A stretch of DNA of 64,000 nucleotides from Choanephora cucurbitarum (Eukaryota > Mucoromycota > Mucoromycetes > Mucorales > Choanephoraceae). The translations under genes and the position numbers were made by a program. Below the pieces are notes generated by a model. That model did not search any database and had not been told where the DNA came from. It saw nothing but the letters and a program-made list of their open reading frames with translations. Location of the stretch: the NCBI GenBank assembly GCA_025331435.1, contig JAIWNI010000028.1, positions 62,001 through 126,000 of the forward strand. The letters are read 5' to 3'. Shown piece after piece: positions 10,686 to 23,147 of this stretch. Every line of letters starts with the position of its first letter. Positions within the stretch are counted from its first letter, which is position 1.

Positions 10686-13429
10686 CTAACCAGTAAAGAT
10701 CTTGAAAATAAGGTAAAGTGTTGAACCAGTGAAACGAATGGCAGAAAGACCAGCAACAGACCAAAGGATAAAACCAAGGTAGGCAGCTGAACGATCACCG
10801 GTAGTAATGACAGATGTGTTGGTAATAGCCACCACAAGAGCCAAGTTGGAGACAATCCAACATAACACAAGTCGAGTACGGAAAGAACGGTAGTAATCTT
10901 CTTGCTTTGTCTTGGCATCACGGTGAGACTTCTCAGGCTCAATCTTCTTGGTCAATTCCACTTGAGCATCAATATAGGCAGCATTGATATCCTTTTCTTC
11001 CACAGGCACTTCGACTTCGACAGCCAAATCACCCGATTGATCCTTTTTAGCCTTGACAACACCAAGATCAGTAGCAACTGAGTTATCACCCTTAGTACCC
11101 CAAGAGACATCGTGTGTATTACAGAAAGCATAGATGTTGAGCACATTGGTGTAACTGGGTGACAGGAGAATGTATTGAAGGAAACTGGTGAACATATGCC
11201 AGGGATCCAAGAACAAGAAACTAGAGACAAAGTAGAGGACATAGGTGGAACAGAGTGAGATGATGATGTTTCTGAATGAACTTTGTTCAAGCATAGAGAG
11301 AAATGTGCCATCTGTACTTCGCACAATATCACTCACACCAATCACAGTAATCCAGATAGCAGCAAACATCATGTAGATCATCAAGAAGGCAAAGAAGACC
11401 ATAGAACCAGTGTAGGCAATCTTTGAACCTTGAGGACGGTTACCCATGGCAATAATGAATTGAACAACAAGCAAGATAATATAGATGTAGTTCAGAATGT
11501 GGTGTAGAAGACTGGCTGCTGTTTCTGAGAAGGGAGGGTTGGTCAGACCACTGACACTAGGAATAAGAGCACGGGTCAAGATAAAGAAGGTAAGGTAAAA
11601 GTTACCCAAGGCAAACCAGGAAAAGATCAAGTTGTATGTGTTGTAGATATCTTCAATCATGAACATCATCTTACGGATATAAGAGTGATCAGAAGCCCAG
11701 ACCTTACGCCAGTGATAAAGGGCATAGATACCGGCAAAGAAGGAACCGTTAAGCCAACGTCTACGTTGAGAAATGAATTCATCCACCTTATCAGGCACAT
11801 CCGTCTCACCATACGAATTAGAGACGTAATGCAATACCCAATGGGCCTTCTTCTTGGCTACCAGTTCATAACATAAGATACGATCTTCAGCCAGATACAT
11901 GTTAGCTGTGAAGATATCAGCATCACCACCATGTTGTGTTTCACCCAAGAAATACTTTTCTAAAGGACCATGACCATCAATGTCGTTCTGAAGGGCTTTG
12001 AATCTATAAGCTGAGAAAGCACCTGGTAACACAGAGATATAACCAAATACGGATTCAAGAGGCTTGTCCAAAATATTAGACATCTTGTATTCAAAGTTCT
12101 GAGCAGCCACCAAGGGGTTCAGCAGAGCCACACCACCTGTACCTGCCATCGCACGAATTTCACCACAGGCACCAGCAATGTTGGAGTTAATGTCAAAGGC
12201 CTTCCATAAATGGTAAATGGATGTACCACCAGGCTTAGTACCTACATCAATTAAGACACAGACATGAGGATCAATAACAGGACCAAAGGCTTGGAAGAAC
12301 CAACGATGAGAGTTGATCTTCTTGGCGTTCTTTTCTTTGAGACAGAACAACATCTGACAGGGTGCGACATTTTTAGAACCGGCTTTTTTAACTTCCATAT
12401 CGGGATCAACTGAGATTTGAGTGGTGTATTCGTAGATGTGAGCTGTCACAGGTTTACCGTGCACAACGTTCTTGGCAACACCTTCTTGATAGACACCAAG
12501 AAGAGACAAGACGTTGAGTGTACGAGGGTTGATTTTGGTACGGCCATCGGAAACGACACAGACTGTGACCTTGTGCCAACCAGGTCCACCAGAGGCAGGA
12601 CCCCAAGTACTAGAACGATCACGAGAACAAAGATGGGCAATGTTTTTCATGACACCATGCATTGTACGAGTGAATAAAACTTCATCTTCCTATCCATCAT
12701 GAGAGTGTAAGTTTTTTTTCTTTTTTCGATAGACTTCCCTCCCTCAGCCACTTAATTTTTTTTTTAATTCAATGGTTTCCAAACTTACGTTATACATAGT
12801 CAAGACAATAAATAATTCTGTTTTACGCCCAAGGATTTGTTGACGCAGTGTATAACCTTCACTGACGAAATCCTTAGGATCACAAGTAGCAGCCGTATAA
12901 CGCATATGAGTGAATTCCTTTCCTTCCTTCAATGGTACATCCTTCAAATAAGCGGTGGGTACAGGACAATCCAAAACCAAATTACCTTTTGTCAACTTGA
13001 CTTGTCTGGCTAATATAAGAAATACATCAATACCATGTCCGTTTTAGCTTTCTAGATTCACTTACTTGTCTTGTAACGACGAGGTTGACGCTTAGGAGCT
13101 TCACCATAATGCATACTAGGTGAAGGAGGGTTAAAGTATTGAGGAGTGGCAGGTGAACTATCGCCACCGAAAGAAGGATAAGGTGACATCATGCCTCCTC
13201 CGGGACTAGGAGGACCAGGTGGATAAGGAGGGTTGGAAGGGTATGAAGATGGAGCCATGCTAGAAGCTAAGAGAGGCTGTTGGTCGTAAGCTGGCATATG
13301 TTGATCTGCTGGATAATGGTCATCATCGAAGGGTGAGCGAGTGATGGGAGGTTGATTAGAGAATTGAGTATCCTGGAGTGGATATTGGTCTTGTTCCGCC
13401 TTATGGTCTGGAGGTGGAGGTGGATACAT
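10686..13429 (-). CDS. chitin synthase (862 aa)
   Basis: Three exons on the minus strand: 13429..13066, 13009..12789 and 12689..10686, all junctions in frame. The product is a plasma-membrane GT2 glycosyltransferase that polymerises UDP-GlcNAc to chitin. The first ~120 residues are Pro/Gln/Ser-rich. [15 protein letters not shown] marks the chitin synthase N-terminal domain. The catalytic domain has [27 protein letters not shown], a Gln/Lys-rich middle, AEDR (about residue 462-465) and QRRRW (about 503-507). After this come about seven membrane segments, ending [17 protein letters not shown]. No myosin, CBM or cytochrome-b5 domain is present. Length and layout fit division 1 (class I-III) enzymes. 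An in-frame upstream extension to 13567 is mainly hydrophobic low-complexity DNA; MYPPPPP at 13429 is the better start. Confidence 0.95.
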
Positions 13430-15050
13430 GATTTCTTCTCTGTGATAAGAATTTATAGAGAGGAAAAGAAGAAGAAAAAAAAAACAGAAAAGAAAAAAAA
13501 ATATAAATAGCACTGTATATATATCAGACTTAAGTATGTGTGTAACCACTCCTGGGGCTAAGTTCACTTAGAATAGCCTTTCACTTATTTGGACGGACTT
13601 TTTTTTTATTGCCTTTGAGCTAAGAAGGATATATAACCAATTAGGCAGTAACCTATTTCCTTTGGATGTGTGTGTAGCCCTCAATTTATTTTTAAATTAG
13701 CCACACTATTCGACTTGAGAAATTAACCATATTGGTGAATTAAATCTTGTATCTGGTTGATTTGTGATACTTTTTGATTTATGGTGTTGCTTTTACAGAA
13801 AGATTTGCGCTTTTCATCGTTTGCTTAAGAAGAATTTGGCTGAATATCATCCAATTTTGTTAAAAAAAAAAGAAAGGAGGAGAGACAGCCATGTTGATGC
13901 ATACTAACTTGAATCACTTATTCTCAGGTGTTATCTACAGTTAGATCAAATCATGAAAGATCTTTCTTTTTTTTTTCTCTAGAAAATATGAAGAGGTTTT
14001 AAGCAAAATCAATGAGATAGTTGGTCCAATAAGATCATTCCTAATGCCACCTCCTTCTCAAATCAGAAGAAAAATAATGCGTAAAAGAAGTTCTATATCC
14101 TCAAGAAAGAAAAAAAAGGTACAGTTTTGTCAATTAGATAGGGTTAAGCCTCATTTAATTATTTATTTGCTTGGCTCGCCTATTGTGCTGTCGGTAATTT
14201 AATGTTTAATTCAGAAAGACAGTAACTAAAAATAGACTCTTTCATCAGATCAAAAGGATTAAAAAGAAAACAAGCCAAGCATTTGATAAATACCAACAAT
14301 CAGTATTCTTATGCTACTACTTAGACACATATAAAGCATAGGAAAAGGATAGAGAACAAAAGCAACCAAAGTGAAATCAATTAAAAGGTAAATGTCAATC
14401 AAGAAAAAAAAAAGCTTATTTGCATATTTGTGCACCAAAGCCCGGTCTCAGTAAATTTATTGCATTGGATTGCAGAAGTATCCGCTTCTATTAACTACAG
14501 GTACCTATTTCTCTTTCTTCCGAGGATAAGCATAACACAATAGACATCAAGCTCATAGATCGAATTGTCTAACTGTTGTTACTTGATTTTAATTATGAAA
14601 TCTAGTTTATTTTGACTGGTCAAGTTTTAATTTTCCAAGCGCCTCTTCTTTTCCTTTTTGAGTACCTAATGAGTGGTGTTTGAAGTATACTGAAACCTGT
14701 ATATGGTATTGAAATTAGCACCGTCTTTAGATCGATATACACTAAACGGAAAAACTGTTTGCGCATTTTTTTTTAAAAAAAATTATGCGCATAAGATATC
14801 TTTTTTTTTTTTCACTGATCATAACCATGCCTATTTCAAAGACCGATTTGGTTGTTGAGATGTTGGGTCACATACGTCTTGGAATTAACTCTCCTTCTTT
14901 ATCTTTACTTCAACCTATTTTACCTCTGTTTATATAACATATCTCCGCTTCATAGCTTCTCTTTACCAAACCTACTTCAATAACTGCGACGAAAAGTCAA
15001 CTGTTCCCTCGTTTGGTAGGTTTATAATCCACCACTCAATTCAACCAGCA
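13430..15050. other. gene-poor interval with one exon-like stretch
   Basis: Upstream flank of the chitin synthase gene, then AT-rich DNA. A stretch at about 13987-14119 follows a good acceptor (TTTTTTCTCTAG) and reads KYEEVLSKINEIVGP, then a basic tail ending in KKKK before a possible GTACAG donor. A similar piece near 13799-13860 reads KICAFHRLLKKNLAEYHP. These could be exons of a small or decayed gene, but I found no start or end. At 14827 a 36-codon frame opens with MPISKTDLVVE; part of it is repeated near 17789. Confidence 0.25.
14824..14862 (+). repeat. direct repeat, copy 1 (partner 17786-17824)
   Basis: About 36-39 bp starting CCATGCCTATTTCAAAGACC recurs at 17786 with only a few substitutions (CCATGCCTGTTTCAAAGACT). 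Both copies open a short frame (MPISKTDLVVE and MPVSKTGLIVE). They bracket the decayed nuclease-family gene and the gag relic. The repeat could mark the ends of a larger element or two gag-like start regions. Confidence 0.45.
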
Positions 15051-16720
15051 GACGAGTTTCAGGTCTGGTACCCTCTTGTTTGAAGAAAATACCAAGTATT
15101 TTGAAGTTGAAGTTGTAAGTGTCAGCAGTACAAACTGTTCTTTTACATATTGCTATTGCTTACCTACATTTAAACACAAATTCATTAGAAAAAGGGTGAT
15201 GCCTTGAAGAAGTGGAAGGAGCTGGTATGTTGTTCTCTTCTTGACTGTAAACTAATCGTTTTTCTTTTTCTTGCGTCTATAAAGGTCTGTGAAAAAGACA
15301 TCAAAAAGTACCAAGCGAAACAGACACCAGACAGAAATTGTCGAAGAGTAAGTCGTCAAATTATCAAGGATCTATATGACTAACTGGATTAAATAGGTTT
15401 GAGGCTGCCGTTCCTGCTGTCCTGATGCTCCTGGTGCTGCTGCCGATTTCTTAGCTGCTTTTTAGCCGTTTTAAGAAGCCAAGCGGCCCAGGAGCTTCCC
15501 AAGCCCGAGATGCTGAAAAGCATTCATCTCGACTTGGAAAAACTCTTGTAAGCATCTTTTTTTTTTATGATTGTTACTAGTGTTACCATTCAACTTGTGT
15601 AAATCAAACGCCTAATTGTATTGCTTGATTTTGTAGGGCTATCCAAGGCAGTTTGAGGGTTAGCAAGAACCCTTGAAAGGAGATAAAGGAAGTCCTCGGC
15701 AACAAGACTTGCACCAAAATCAAGCAAGAATTGTTTGGCAAGTTAAACCGAATGCCAACAAGTATTAAGCAAGAGTTGGAAGATGCTCTGCTTGTAAGTA
15801 AAAGAAAAGTCGAAGAGAGGAAAGGGCTTTTTTGTCATGACAATATGCTAACACTTTTATTTTTATTCTAGGATTTTGGTGATGCCGAGGATGAAGTAGC
15901 AGAAGAGTCAGAAGACAGACTCTTCTCGCTGAAGAAGAAGGCAAATGGCGCTGCTGAACGAGTCATCAAGTCGTTCATGAACTTGTAAGCTTTGTATTCT
16001 TTCCCTTCCTTCTTTTCCAGAGTTCCTCAACCTACTCCTTTGTATAAGTATAACAACATGACGCAGAAAAAAAGCAAGCCGCCGACGAGATGCTTTTGCA
16101 GTCCAACATCGTGCCTGCACTTTGTCTAAAACATCTCGACATCACCGCGCCTGAGGGTAAGTAACACACTAGCCAAAGACAAAAATATGTCAAGACCAAA
16201 TGCTAACAGTCAGTATAGATGCAACAAAGTCATCTTCCCTGGTGCTGCTGAAGTTAGCGAATGCAGGCCAGACTTTGTTGCGGGTGTTGAGGGCACATCG
16301 CCCTTTCATTCATGCCATTGGCGAAATAAACGGCGATGACGCTAACAATGAAGGGATTGGCCTTGATACCTACCGTTTTGGGGGGCTGTTGATGTTGCGA
16401 GAGCACAGGTTTAAAAAAGCTCAATGGTTTTTCAAGTCACAGGTAAGCAATAGGCTAACCATTGGAATGTGATACTAACTAGACAAAATTATAGGCTTGA
16501 ATGCCACATTCTACTTGTGTTCTCGCATTGGCGGCATTGTTATCATGGCGGAACCCTCTCTATTCCCTCCATCTTTGAGGATTTTTCCCCCTCTTTGGGC
16601 CGCAAGCCCAGGTTATGTTTGATATTGCAATGTTGTACGAACAACATTGCAATGTCGATTATAGTTCGGCTGCACCCGAATGGAAGCTGGTCAGCTACAA
16701 TGCTATAAAAGAACTCTAGG
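15050..16720 (+). pseudogene. decayed PD-(D/E)XK-family gene (copy B)
   Basis: Reads exon by exon like the intact gene at 57.9-59.9 kb. Segments found: FEENTKYFEVEV/GTAAGT (ends 15114); KKGDALKKWKEL (15189..15224, 36 nt as in copy D); VCEKDIKKYQAKQ (15285..15347); AAQELPKPEMLKSIHLDLEKL; KIKQELFGKLNRMPTSIKQE; DFGDAEDEVAEESEDRLFSL (from about 15873); CRPDFVAGVEGTS then FIHAIGEIN and LDTYRFG; and GLNATFYLCSRIGGIV after the last acceptor (about 16494). Several stops and frameshifts interrupt it (for example ACCCTTGA near 15673). In the nuclease core the PD is kept, but the lysine of E-x-K is Asn (GEIN). It is therefore unlikely to make an active product. The homology call rests on matching exon order and motifs with copy D. 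Confidence 0.6.
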
Positions 16721-16879
16721 GTATTGGCGAGACTTCAACAGTCAAGACCAGCAAGGCATCTTCAACAGATGTCTTGCCTTCAATTGCTCTTCTTCCCTTT
16801 CTTCCTTCTTGTAAATATTCTTTTTATCTCTGGCAAATATCCTTCTCTTATAAATATCCTCTTTTTTTTTCTTTTCATT

Positions 16880-17767
16880 CAGGTTTGCAACAAATGAGAC
16901 TGGTTATCTCATGACCAACATTTTGTCGGTAAATAAAACTAAAAACCCACAAAACATGTTGGTGCCTTCTGGCCAGAAGGATAGTCTACTAGGAAAGATA
17001 GCTTAAAAGTCAATCAAACTTATCACTGTCCTCGCTGGAAATCACATGTTAAATGCTTCCAAGTTTAGTAGTGAGAATGATTCTGATCTATGGCTGTACC
17101 GGTATAGTAAAGCGGCGGCTATGAACAAATGGAATGACAAGACAAAACTTTTCTACGTCGATATTTGCTTTAAGGAATCTCTGCAAATGTGGTTCATGCA
17201 ACAAGACTTCAAGAAATGGGATGAATTCAAGACATCAGTTTTACAAAGAAAGTCAACTTTGATAAAAATTGTTTCCCGAATATCCAACTTTAAGACGGAA
17301 AAGAATCGAGTTACATATTGCGCCTGGAAGAAGTAAATACTTTTTTAGAATTAGCCAAGAAGAGACAAATGAGCAAGCTCAAGATGAACTCTGAAGAGAA
17401 CAAAAGACCCGAATCTTCTCAAAATGAAGCCTCAAGATCAAACGGTGTAGCAACAGAAAACGATTTTCACGTTGAAATGCTAATCACTGAAGGAGGCTTT
17501 CTCACTTGTTTTGCCGATGGCATTCATTCTGAATCCATGAAAAGAAACCTACCACATTTAAACAGGTTTATGAGACGCTTACGGAGGTATACGGACCTGA
17601 AGAATTGTATGCAGAAAGTTCAGAAGACGATGATGATGAATCTAGTACAGAAGAAGAGAATGAAATCGAGCCTGTTCAAAACAACAAGATCAAACACAAG
17701 CAACCTAAAAAAGGAGGCACCTGTATTAACTGACAACAGTGTGATCGAATTCAAGTCTGACGCATAA
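16880..17767 (+). mobile_element. Ty3/gypsy-type retrotransposon gag relic
   Basis: The main frame from 17046 reads KFSSENDSDLWLYRYSKAAA, then MNKWNDKTKLFYVDICFKES and QQDFKKWDEFKTSVLQR, the familiar pattern of fungal gypsy Gag. A frame change near 17330 continues as LEEVNTFLELAKKRQMSK with a low-complexity acidic/basic tail to 17767. No zinc knuckle, protease or polymerase follows, so this is a fragment. A gag-like N-terminal stretch (ETGYLMTNILSVNKTKNPQ) precedes it at about 16890. Confidence 0.6.
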
Positions 17768-19600
17768 GCTAAACGATGATGACGTCCATGCCTGTTTCAA
17801 AGACTGGTTTGATTGTTGAGGTTTTAGAAACTTTGTTTATTTGAAAATTAAACATAAGCTAGTTAAATCACATGATAGTAACTCTTTTCATTCTATTTTT
17901 CAGTAATATAAGTTTTTGATAGATATAAGTAATATGAGGGATTATAGAATGGAAAATAAGAGAAAAATGATTCCTCATTGTTGTTACAAACAAATAGCGA
18001 ATGAAGAAGTGCCTACAACATCTCATTCAAGTCTAAAGTGAGTGATTGAAGCAGTAAATCCAAGTAATCGAGTACGCAAAAAACTCCATACACCATCCTC
18101 ATAACCAGATACTCCCTGTTGAATAAACCAACTCAGGTTTTAGTTTTTCTATTAAATTATGCAAAGAAGATATGAAATATACACATTTATACATCCTCCA
18201 AACAGCCTCTCTTCAGAGTATATGGAGAAGTTCCCTAAAGAAATTACAAGAAAGACAAAAAAAAAACTGAGTATTCTGAGAATATAATTGGATACCATTA
18301 AGATTGCTTCACATGAACATAGACTCCTCATAGAAAAAACCTTTCGATACTTTTCATGCATGCGATTCTACTGGAAATAAAAAAAAAAGTAGTACTTTGT
18401 AGGGCCTGATGAGTATGTAGGGTTTGATTGCACCTGCTCTCAACAAGAGTGTTCAGGCTATTCTGATGTCAAGTTTATTGATGCACTTTCTTGGGATAAA
18501 GCCTAAACATCTTCAATGAGATGAAGGTCTTGCATTTTAGATGACCAACCAACAAATGTACTTGTCTCGACCTTCCACTCAATAAGTCTGGAGGGGGGAC
18601 ATGGTTCTACATGGCAAGCGCTGTCTTCTCTATGGTCAATATCTCAAAAGTAAACTTAAATTTATTGAGCCATACAGTTTTTACTAATCTTTCTTGATTT
18701 AAGCCAAACAAGCTGATATATGACTGAGCTTCTGAGTTGGCTTGTTTATCATAACACAATAGTCAAAGCTGATCCTTTTCAATATTTCTTGAAGTAGAGT
18801 GAAAAGGACCTTCTTGTCAGCGAAACGGCGGTGTTGAGCATGGATTCCATCACCACTTTGGCTTATAAAGTTGGGTCGTACTTGTAAAGAATCATTTTTT
18901 TTCCCACTTGGGATTAAGCAGTCTAATGTCTTGATCATATGCTATTTGTACGATCGACTAAAGTAGGTTTAACTCTCTTATGATGTTGCTTTAAAGCATA
19001 AAGACCATTATTATGATCTATATCAGCGGATTGATTTTTATGCAGCATGTTGGTGTATGCTTAAATTCAACCGGCAGCGTATAAAATATAACCTTTACAA
19101 AGCGTAACAGTAGATCGTTTATTTCACCCTAAAGTTCTCCTTGGTGTCTTGTAAGACCTTGAGACTTAAAGAAAAGACTTACTGTGTATCATTTCCCCGA
19201 TAATGCATTCAACATGTATAAAGAACAAAAGTAGGTGCGAGCAACATCGGTGTTGAGGCAGGCAAAAATATAGCTCAGTCTGTATGATAGGTATTGAACC
19301 AAAAAAAAAAAAAGAATTGATTACTTGAAATGGAGAATCCACTTCATTTTTATGTATCTCAACAAAGACTTTTTATAGTTGATTTTATTATTTTGCTAAT
19401 AAAGTTTGTTAAACAAATGATGTGCAGGCTATAATTCGTGCAGCCAGTGCAAACCAATCTAAAGACATTTTAAAGTTTATTTGGAGACCTTGTTCCCCTC
19501 TTTTGAGCTCGAATGAGATTTTTTATTTTAGAAAGGAAACTACAATCAAGAATTCTGGTTTTTTTATCAGGTAGGATAGATGAGCCAGAGACTGCTTGAG
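17768..19600. other. gene-poor interval, probably old repeat DNA
   Basis: No gene that I can support. The second copy of the 14.8-kb direct repeat is at 17786-17824. A minus-strand frame at 18699-18938 (HAQHRRFADKKVLFTLLQEI) is short and unassigned. AT-rich otherwise, with poly-A at 19301-19314. Confidence 0.35.
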
Positions 19601-22600
19601 GATACCCACCAGCAGTACTGGCCACAAAAGGGATCTTTATTAGTTTAAAATGACAAAGTAACAGCCATGGGCAGGAGGAGGAGGAGGAGGGGGGGCGAGG
19701 AGCAGTAACAAGAGATCAGCAAAAGAAACAACAGCGAGTTGATGATGCTGCAACCACAGACTAAGAATAGCAGCCGCAAGCCAAAAGAACAGTGAAGATC
19801 GTCTAAAAACGATTTCCGTCACTGTCCTCATCCTTCTCTTTCAGTCATCCAACAAGCAACGGGAACGCCTTCAATGACTGTGTCCCCGTTTGCTGTTGTC
19901 GATGGTCACCGTTGCATTGGTACCGGTGCCAGTAGGAAGAGGTCCATCAGAGGCACAGGCAAAAGCGAGAGCAACAGGTTCCTGCGCATGGGAGGAGGTG
20001 TATAAAGACGCGGCTCAGAAAGAGGTAAGGAGGGGCAGCAGACATGATGGCAGAATGCCGTCTGTATTCTCTCTTGGCATTCTTGAGACATTTTTCAATA
20101 AAGAGCCTCTTTGAGAGAGGGAACCCTTTTCTTTGGGTAGCCCTGAGTTTAGTGTTGCTGATATCAACAATGCGGTTCAAGAAACTCGTATGTCTGAAAG
20201 GCTCTATGATTGATAGAAGTAAATGAAAGAAAGAGAACAAAGATATTTTCATGAATGCTGTATATAAACATGTTCTCTCTCATTTATCTCATTGACATCT
20301 TTTATACCCAATGATTGGTTCATATAATGATGTGTTTTCATAGCCATCTTTTCTTTTTTTTTTTGTTGTGCTGACTAGTGATCCACTTTGAGTGCTTTAC
20401 TTTTTTAGTAAAAATGACAAATCGGGTTTCAAAGCCAGCAATGGGGGGTATCCTTTTTCCTTCCCTCTTGTTTTTTTTCCAAAACTTCCAAAGGCTTATC
20501 TTTACTCCTTTCTTATCTTTCACTACCAAGTTACTCTAAACTCTATTCTCAACTAAGTTTAGTGGCTATAAAGAAAGTCAAGAAAAGATACTTATCATCG
20601 TCAATCTTGGTTAACTGGAAAGAAAGAGGGAAAGTGGGATTCTTGATTAAATTAAGGTTATGTGTAACATAATCCCTTTTTTTTTTCTATATTCAACCCA
20701 AAAAAGAAAAAACTGCTATTTTTTTTTTTTTCAAGAAAGAATGAAAAAGTCAGAAAATTTTTTATTTAACAATCGCACACAATGATGAGTCAATCTTGAA
20801 AAGTAGTCAATACTAAAATAAATGGGCCCATGCTGAATGCGATCGGTGATTTCCAGAAAAGGAAGATAAAGTGGAGTTAAAAAAAAGAAGATGTGCCTAG
20901 AAAGAAGAAAAAGCACTGCCCACAGTATAGATTGACTTTGTTGGTTATGAATTCGGGATCAAAGAACAGCAGAAAGGAAAATATAAAGAAAATCAGATCG
21001 ACGATGAACCTGTCGGCAATCCAATTTCTACTCAGTTTAGTCATGGCCAAAGCCAAGAAGAGCAATCAGATAAATGGTATGTTCATATGCGATTCAAGAG
21101 AGAGTAAATTTTGGACTCCGAAGTTTTTTTATTTTTTTCAACGACAGAGCTAGCGTTGATCTGAATAAGCTTAAAGAAGGCAACAACAACTCTTTCAAGA
21201 CGCGCAATGTAAGTTGACCTCTTTTTTTTTTAAAGTGTTTACTTGTTGGTTTTCAATCGACGCGATTTCGATCTTTCCTTGACTCAGCCACAATCCTCCA
21301 TGTTCAACTCATCAACCCATTGCTCGACCAACCAACAAAGAAAAGCTCTCTTGTTCAAGTCTGATCTAGGTGTATAACGTAGTTGTTAAAAAAAAAAGAG
21401 TGTACACACACACTTAGAGAGAAAGAAGGAGATGTCTATAGTCGAGGATAGGAGACAAACTGGCATCTGTTTTTACGCGAATCTCAAAACAAGACAAACA
21501 TGTTGGACAGTAAGAGTATGAAAGAGTACATTGAGGAGTGTCAAGTCAGTGTGCAAATAAATAGAAATTCATTGTTGCTCACACTTGAGTGTTTGAAAGA
21601 CGCATGTTATAGTAAGAGGAACAGGCTAGTTGATACGGGATTTGATAAGAAATAAACACAAGAGATGATTAGTTACATTAGTAATCAGGAAAAAAGTTAC
21701 TTGCTATGACCCGAGAAATACAAGTAGTTAAAACAAGGGGAGGAAATAGTTCGGTAGTAAGATAGGGGACATGCATTGGTTCACTAAAACCCTATTCTAA
21801 GTAAAAAAAAGATACCTTGTTAGTGTACTCAAACAGTCTATTCTCTCTTTTGATCCTAGACTACATAACATCTATCTCAAAAAAAAGTAGTCAAATCCAA
21901 ACTAGGATGAACATGAAACATCTATCATTTCTTGGAATCAATGCCTACTGTTTTGATTGCTCCGATAAACGAGACACCATGTGTTGCTTTCTTTATTTCA
22001 ATGATAACCACAGAGAAGCTCACTGCTTTTTTTTTTAACTCTTATTTTTCTTGGTCAATTTGTGAATCCAATGTTTGATAGGTCTTTGACCGAAGAAAAA
22101 AGAACTTTACAAGTCAATTAAAGTTTCAGGTACACACTTATGGATTGTAGAACATTACGTCATGTCTTTGTACTGCAACCGTACTCTATCTTCTTTTACG
22201 CTTCTTTTCATCCAATTTCATTTATGAAAGTAGTGTATGAAACAAAACAGTCAACATCAAACAATGCAAAATAAAAATAAAAAAAAAACTTTTTTTTAAT
22301 GCTGAGTAACAACAGAAAGGGGTGTGACAACCACACTTAAGAAACCAAATTCCTGTTATTTGTAACACACATTATGTTTGATTGAAAGCGGTTATTTCCT
22401 TTTTGTTTGTTACTAAAGTGAATTTCTACTTTTAGCTCAAATGAAGAACAATCAGAATACATTTTCCCTCTTATTTGTCGTACATTCAGCCTCCACTAAA
22501 TTTGACCTAATAAAGCATTGTCTCTCTACAAATAAAAAAGGGCTTAGGGCTAGCCCATTTTTCTCATTGGTTCACAAAGTCTCGAACCAATTCTACTTCA

Positions 22601-23147
22601 AATGACCTCTATGGTACAAGCCTTAAAAAGAAACCCTTTTTTTTTTTATCAAATAAAGGGACTAAAAACAAAAGTTGCTTATCTTTTATTCATTGTTCTC
22701 AAATTGACCGATTTTTTCCGGTAAAATAAGGATGCACAAATCAAATGAATTGATTACCAGATATAGACACTATCATCTATTTAAAAACGGGAGCATCAAG
22801 GGAAAAGGCTGCAAAATCAGCTAATTCCGAAGATTGAACTTTGATATATTCTATCTTATTATATTCGAATTCAAATCCCCGCTATTCAGTTCTGAATAAT
22901 ATTATGGATTCAAAATCATGTTGATTTAAACACAAGGTTACTCAATCATGCTTCTTTGTAAGAGGGGCCCAATCAATGGAGCACAGATCCTTATTTTTGA
23001 ATGGCAATGGCGTATTTCTCTTTCTAGCCAATCAAACTTCAGTTTACCACATTGATAAGTGTAACAACAAAAAAAGATCGCTGACGATAAAAAAAAAACC
23101 ATATAATGAGATGAAACAAAATAAAACTGAATTTTATTATATACAAT
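19600..23147. other. long interval without an identified gene
   Basis: 19,650-20,120 is locally richer in GC, with GGA/GCA repeats (a GGAGGAGGAGG tract at 19674-19690) and no recognisable product. 20,880-21,220 contains short open pieces with a plausible donor (ACGCGCAAT/GTAAGT near 21210), possibly exon remnants. 21,220-23,147 is AT-rich with homopolymers and is the 3' flank of the PP1-subunit gene. I see no RNA gene. Confidence 0.35.

Noticed and set aside
13430..13567. N-terminal extension of chitin synthase beginning at 13567
   Set aside because: Phe/Leu-rich low-complexity sequence from a poly-A/T leader; MYPPPPP is the natural start for the Pro-rich N-terminus.
19265..19305. tRNA A-box-like ATAGCTCAGTCTGT
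   Set aside because: No B-box (GGTTCRANNCC) at the right distance and no cloverleaf can be folded; no tRNA gene was found in the window.
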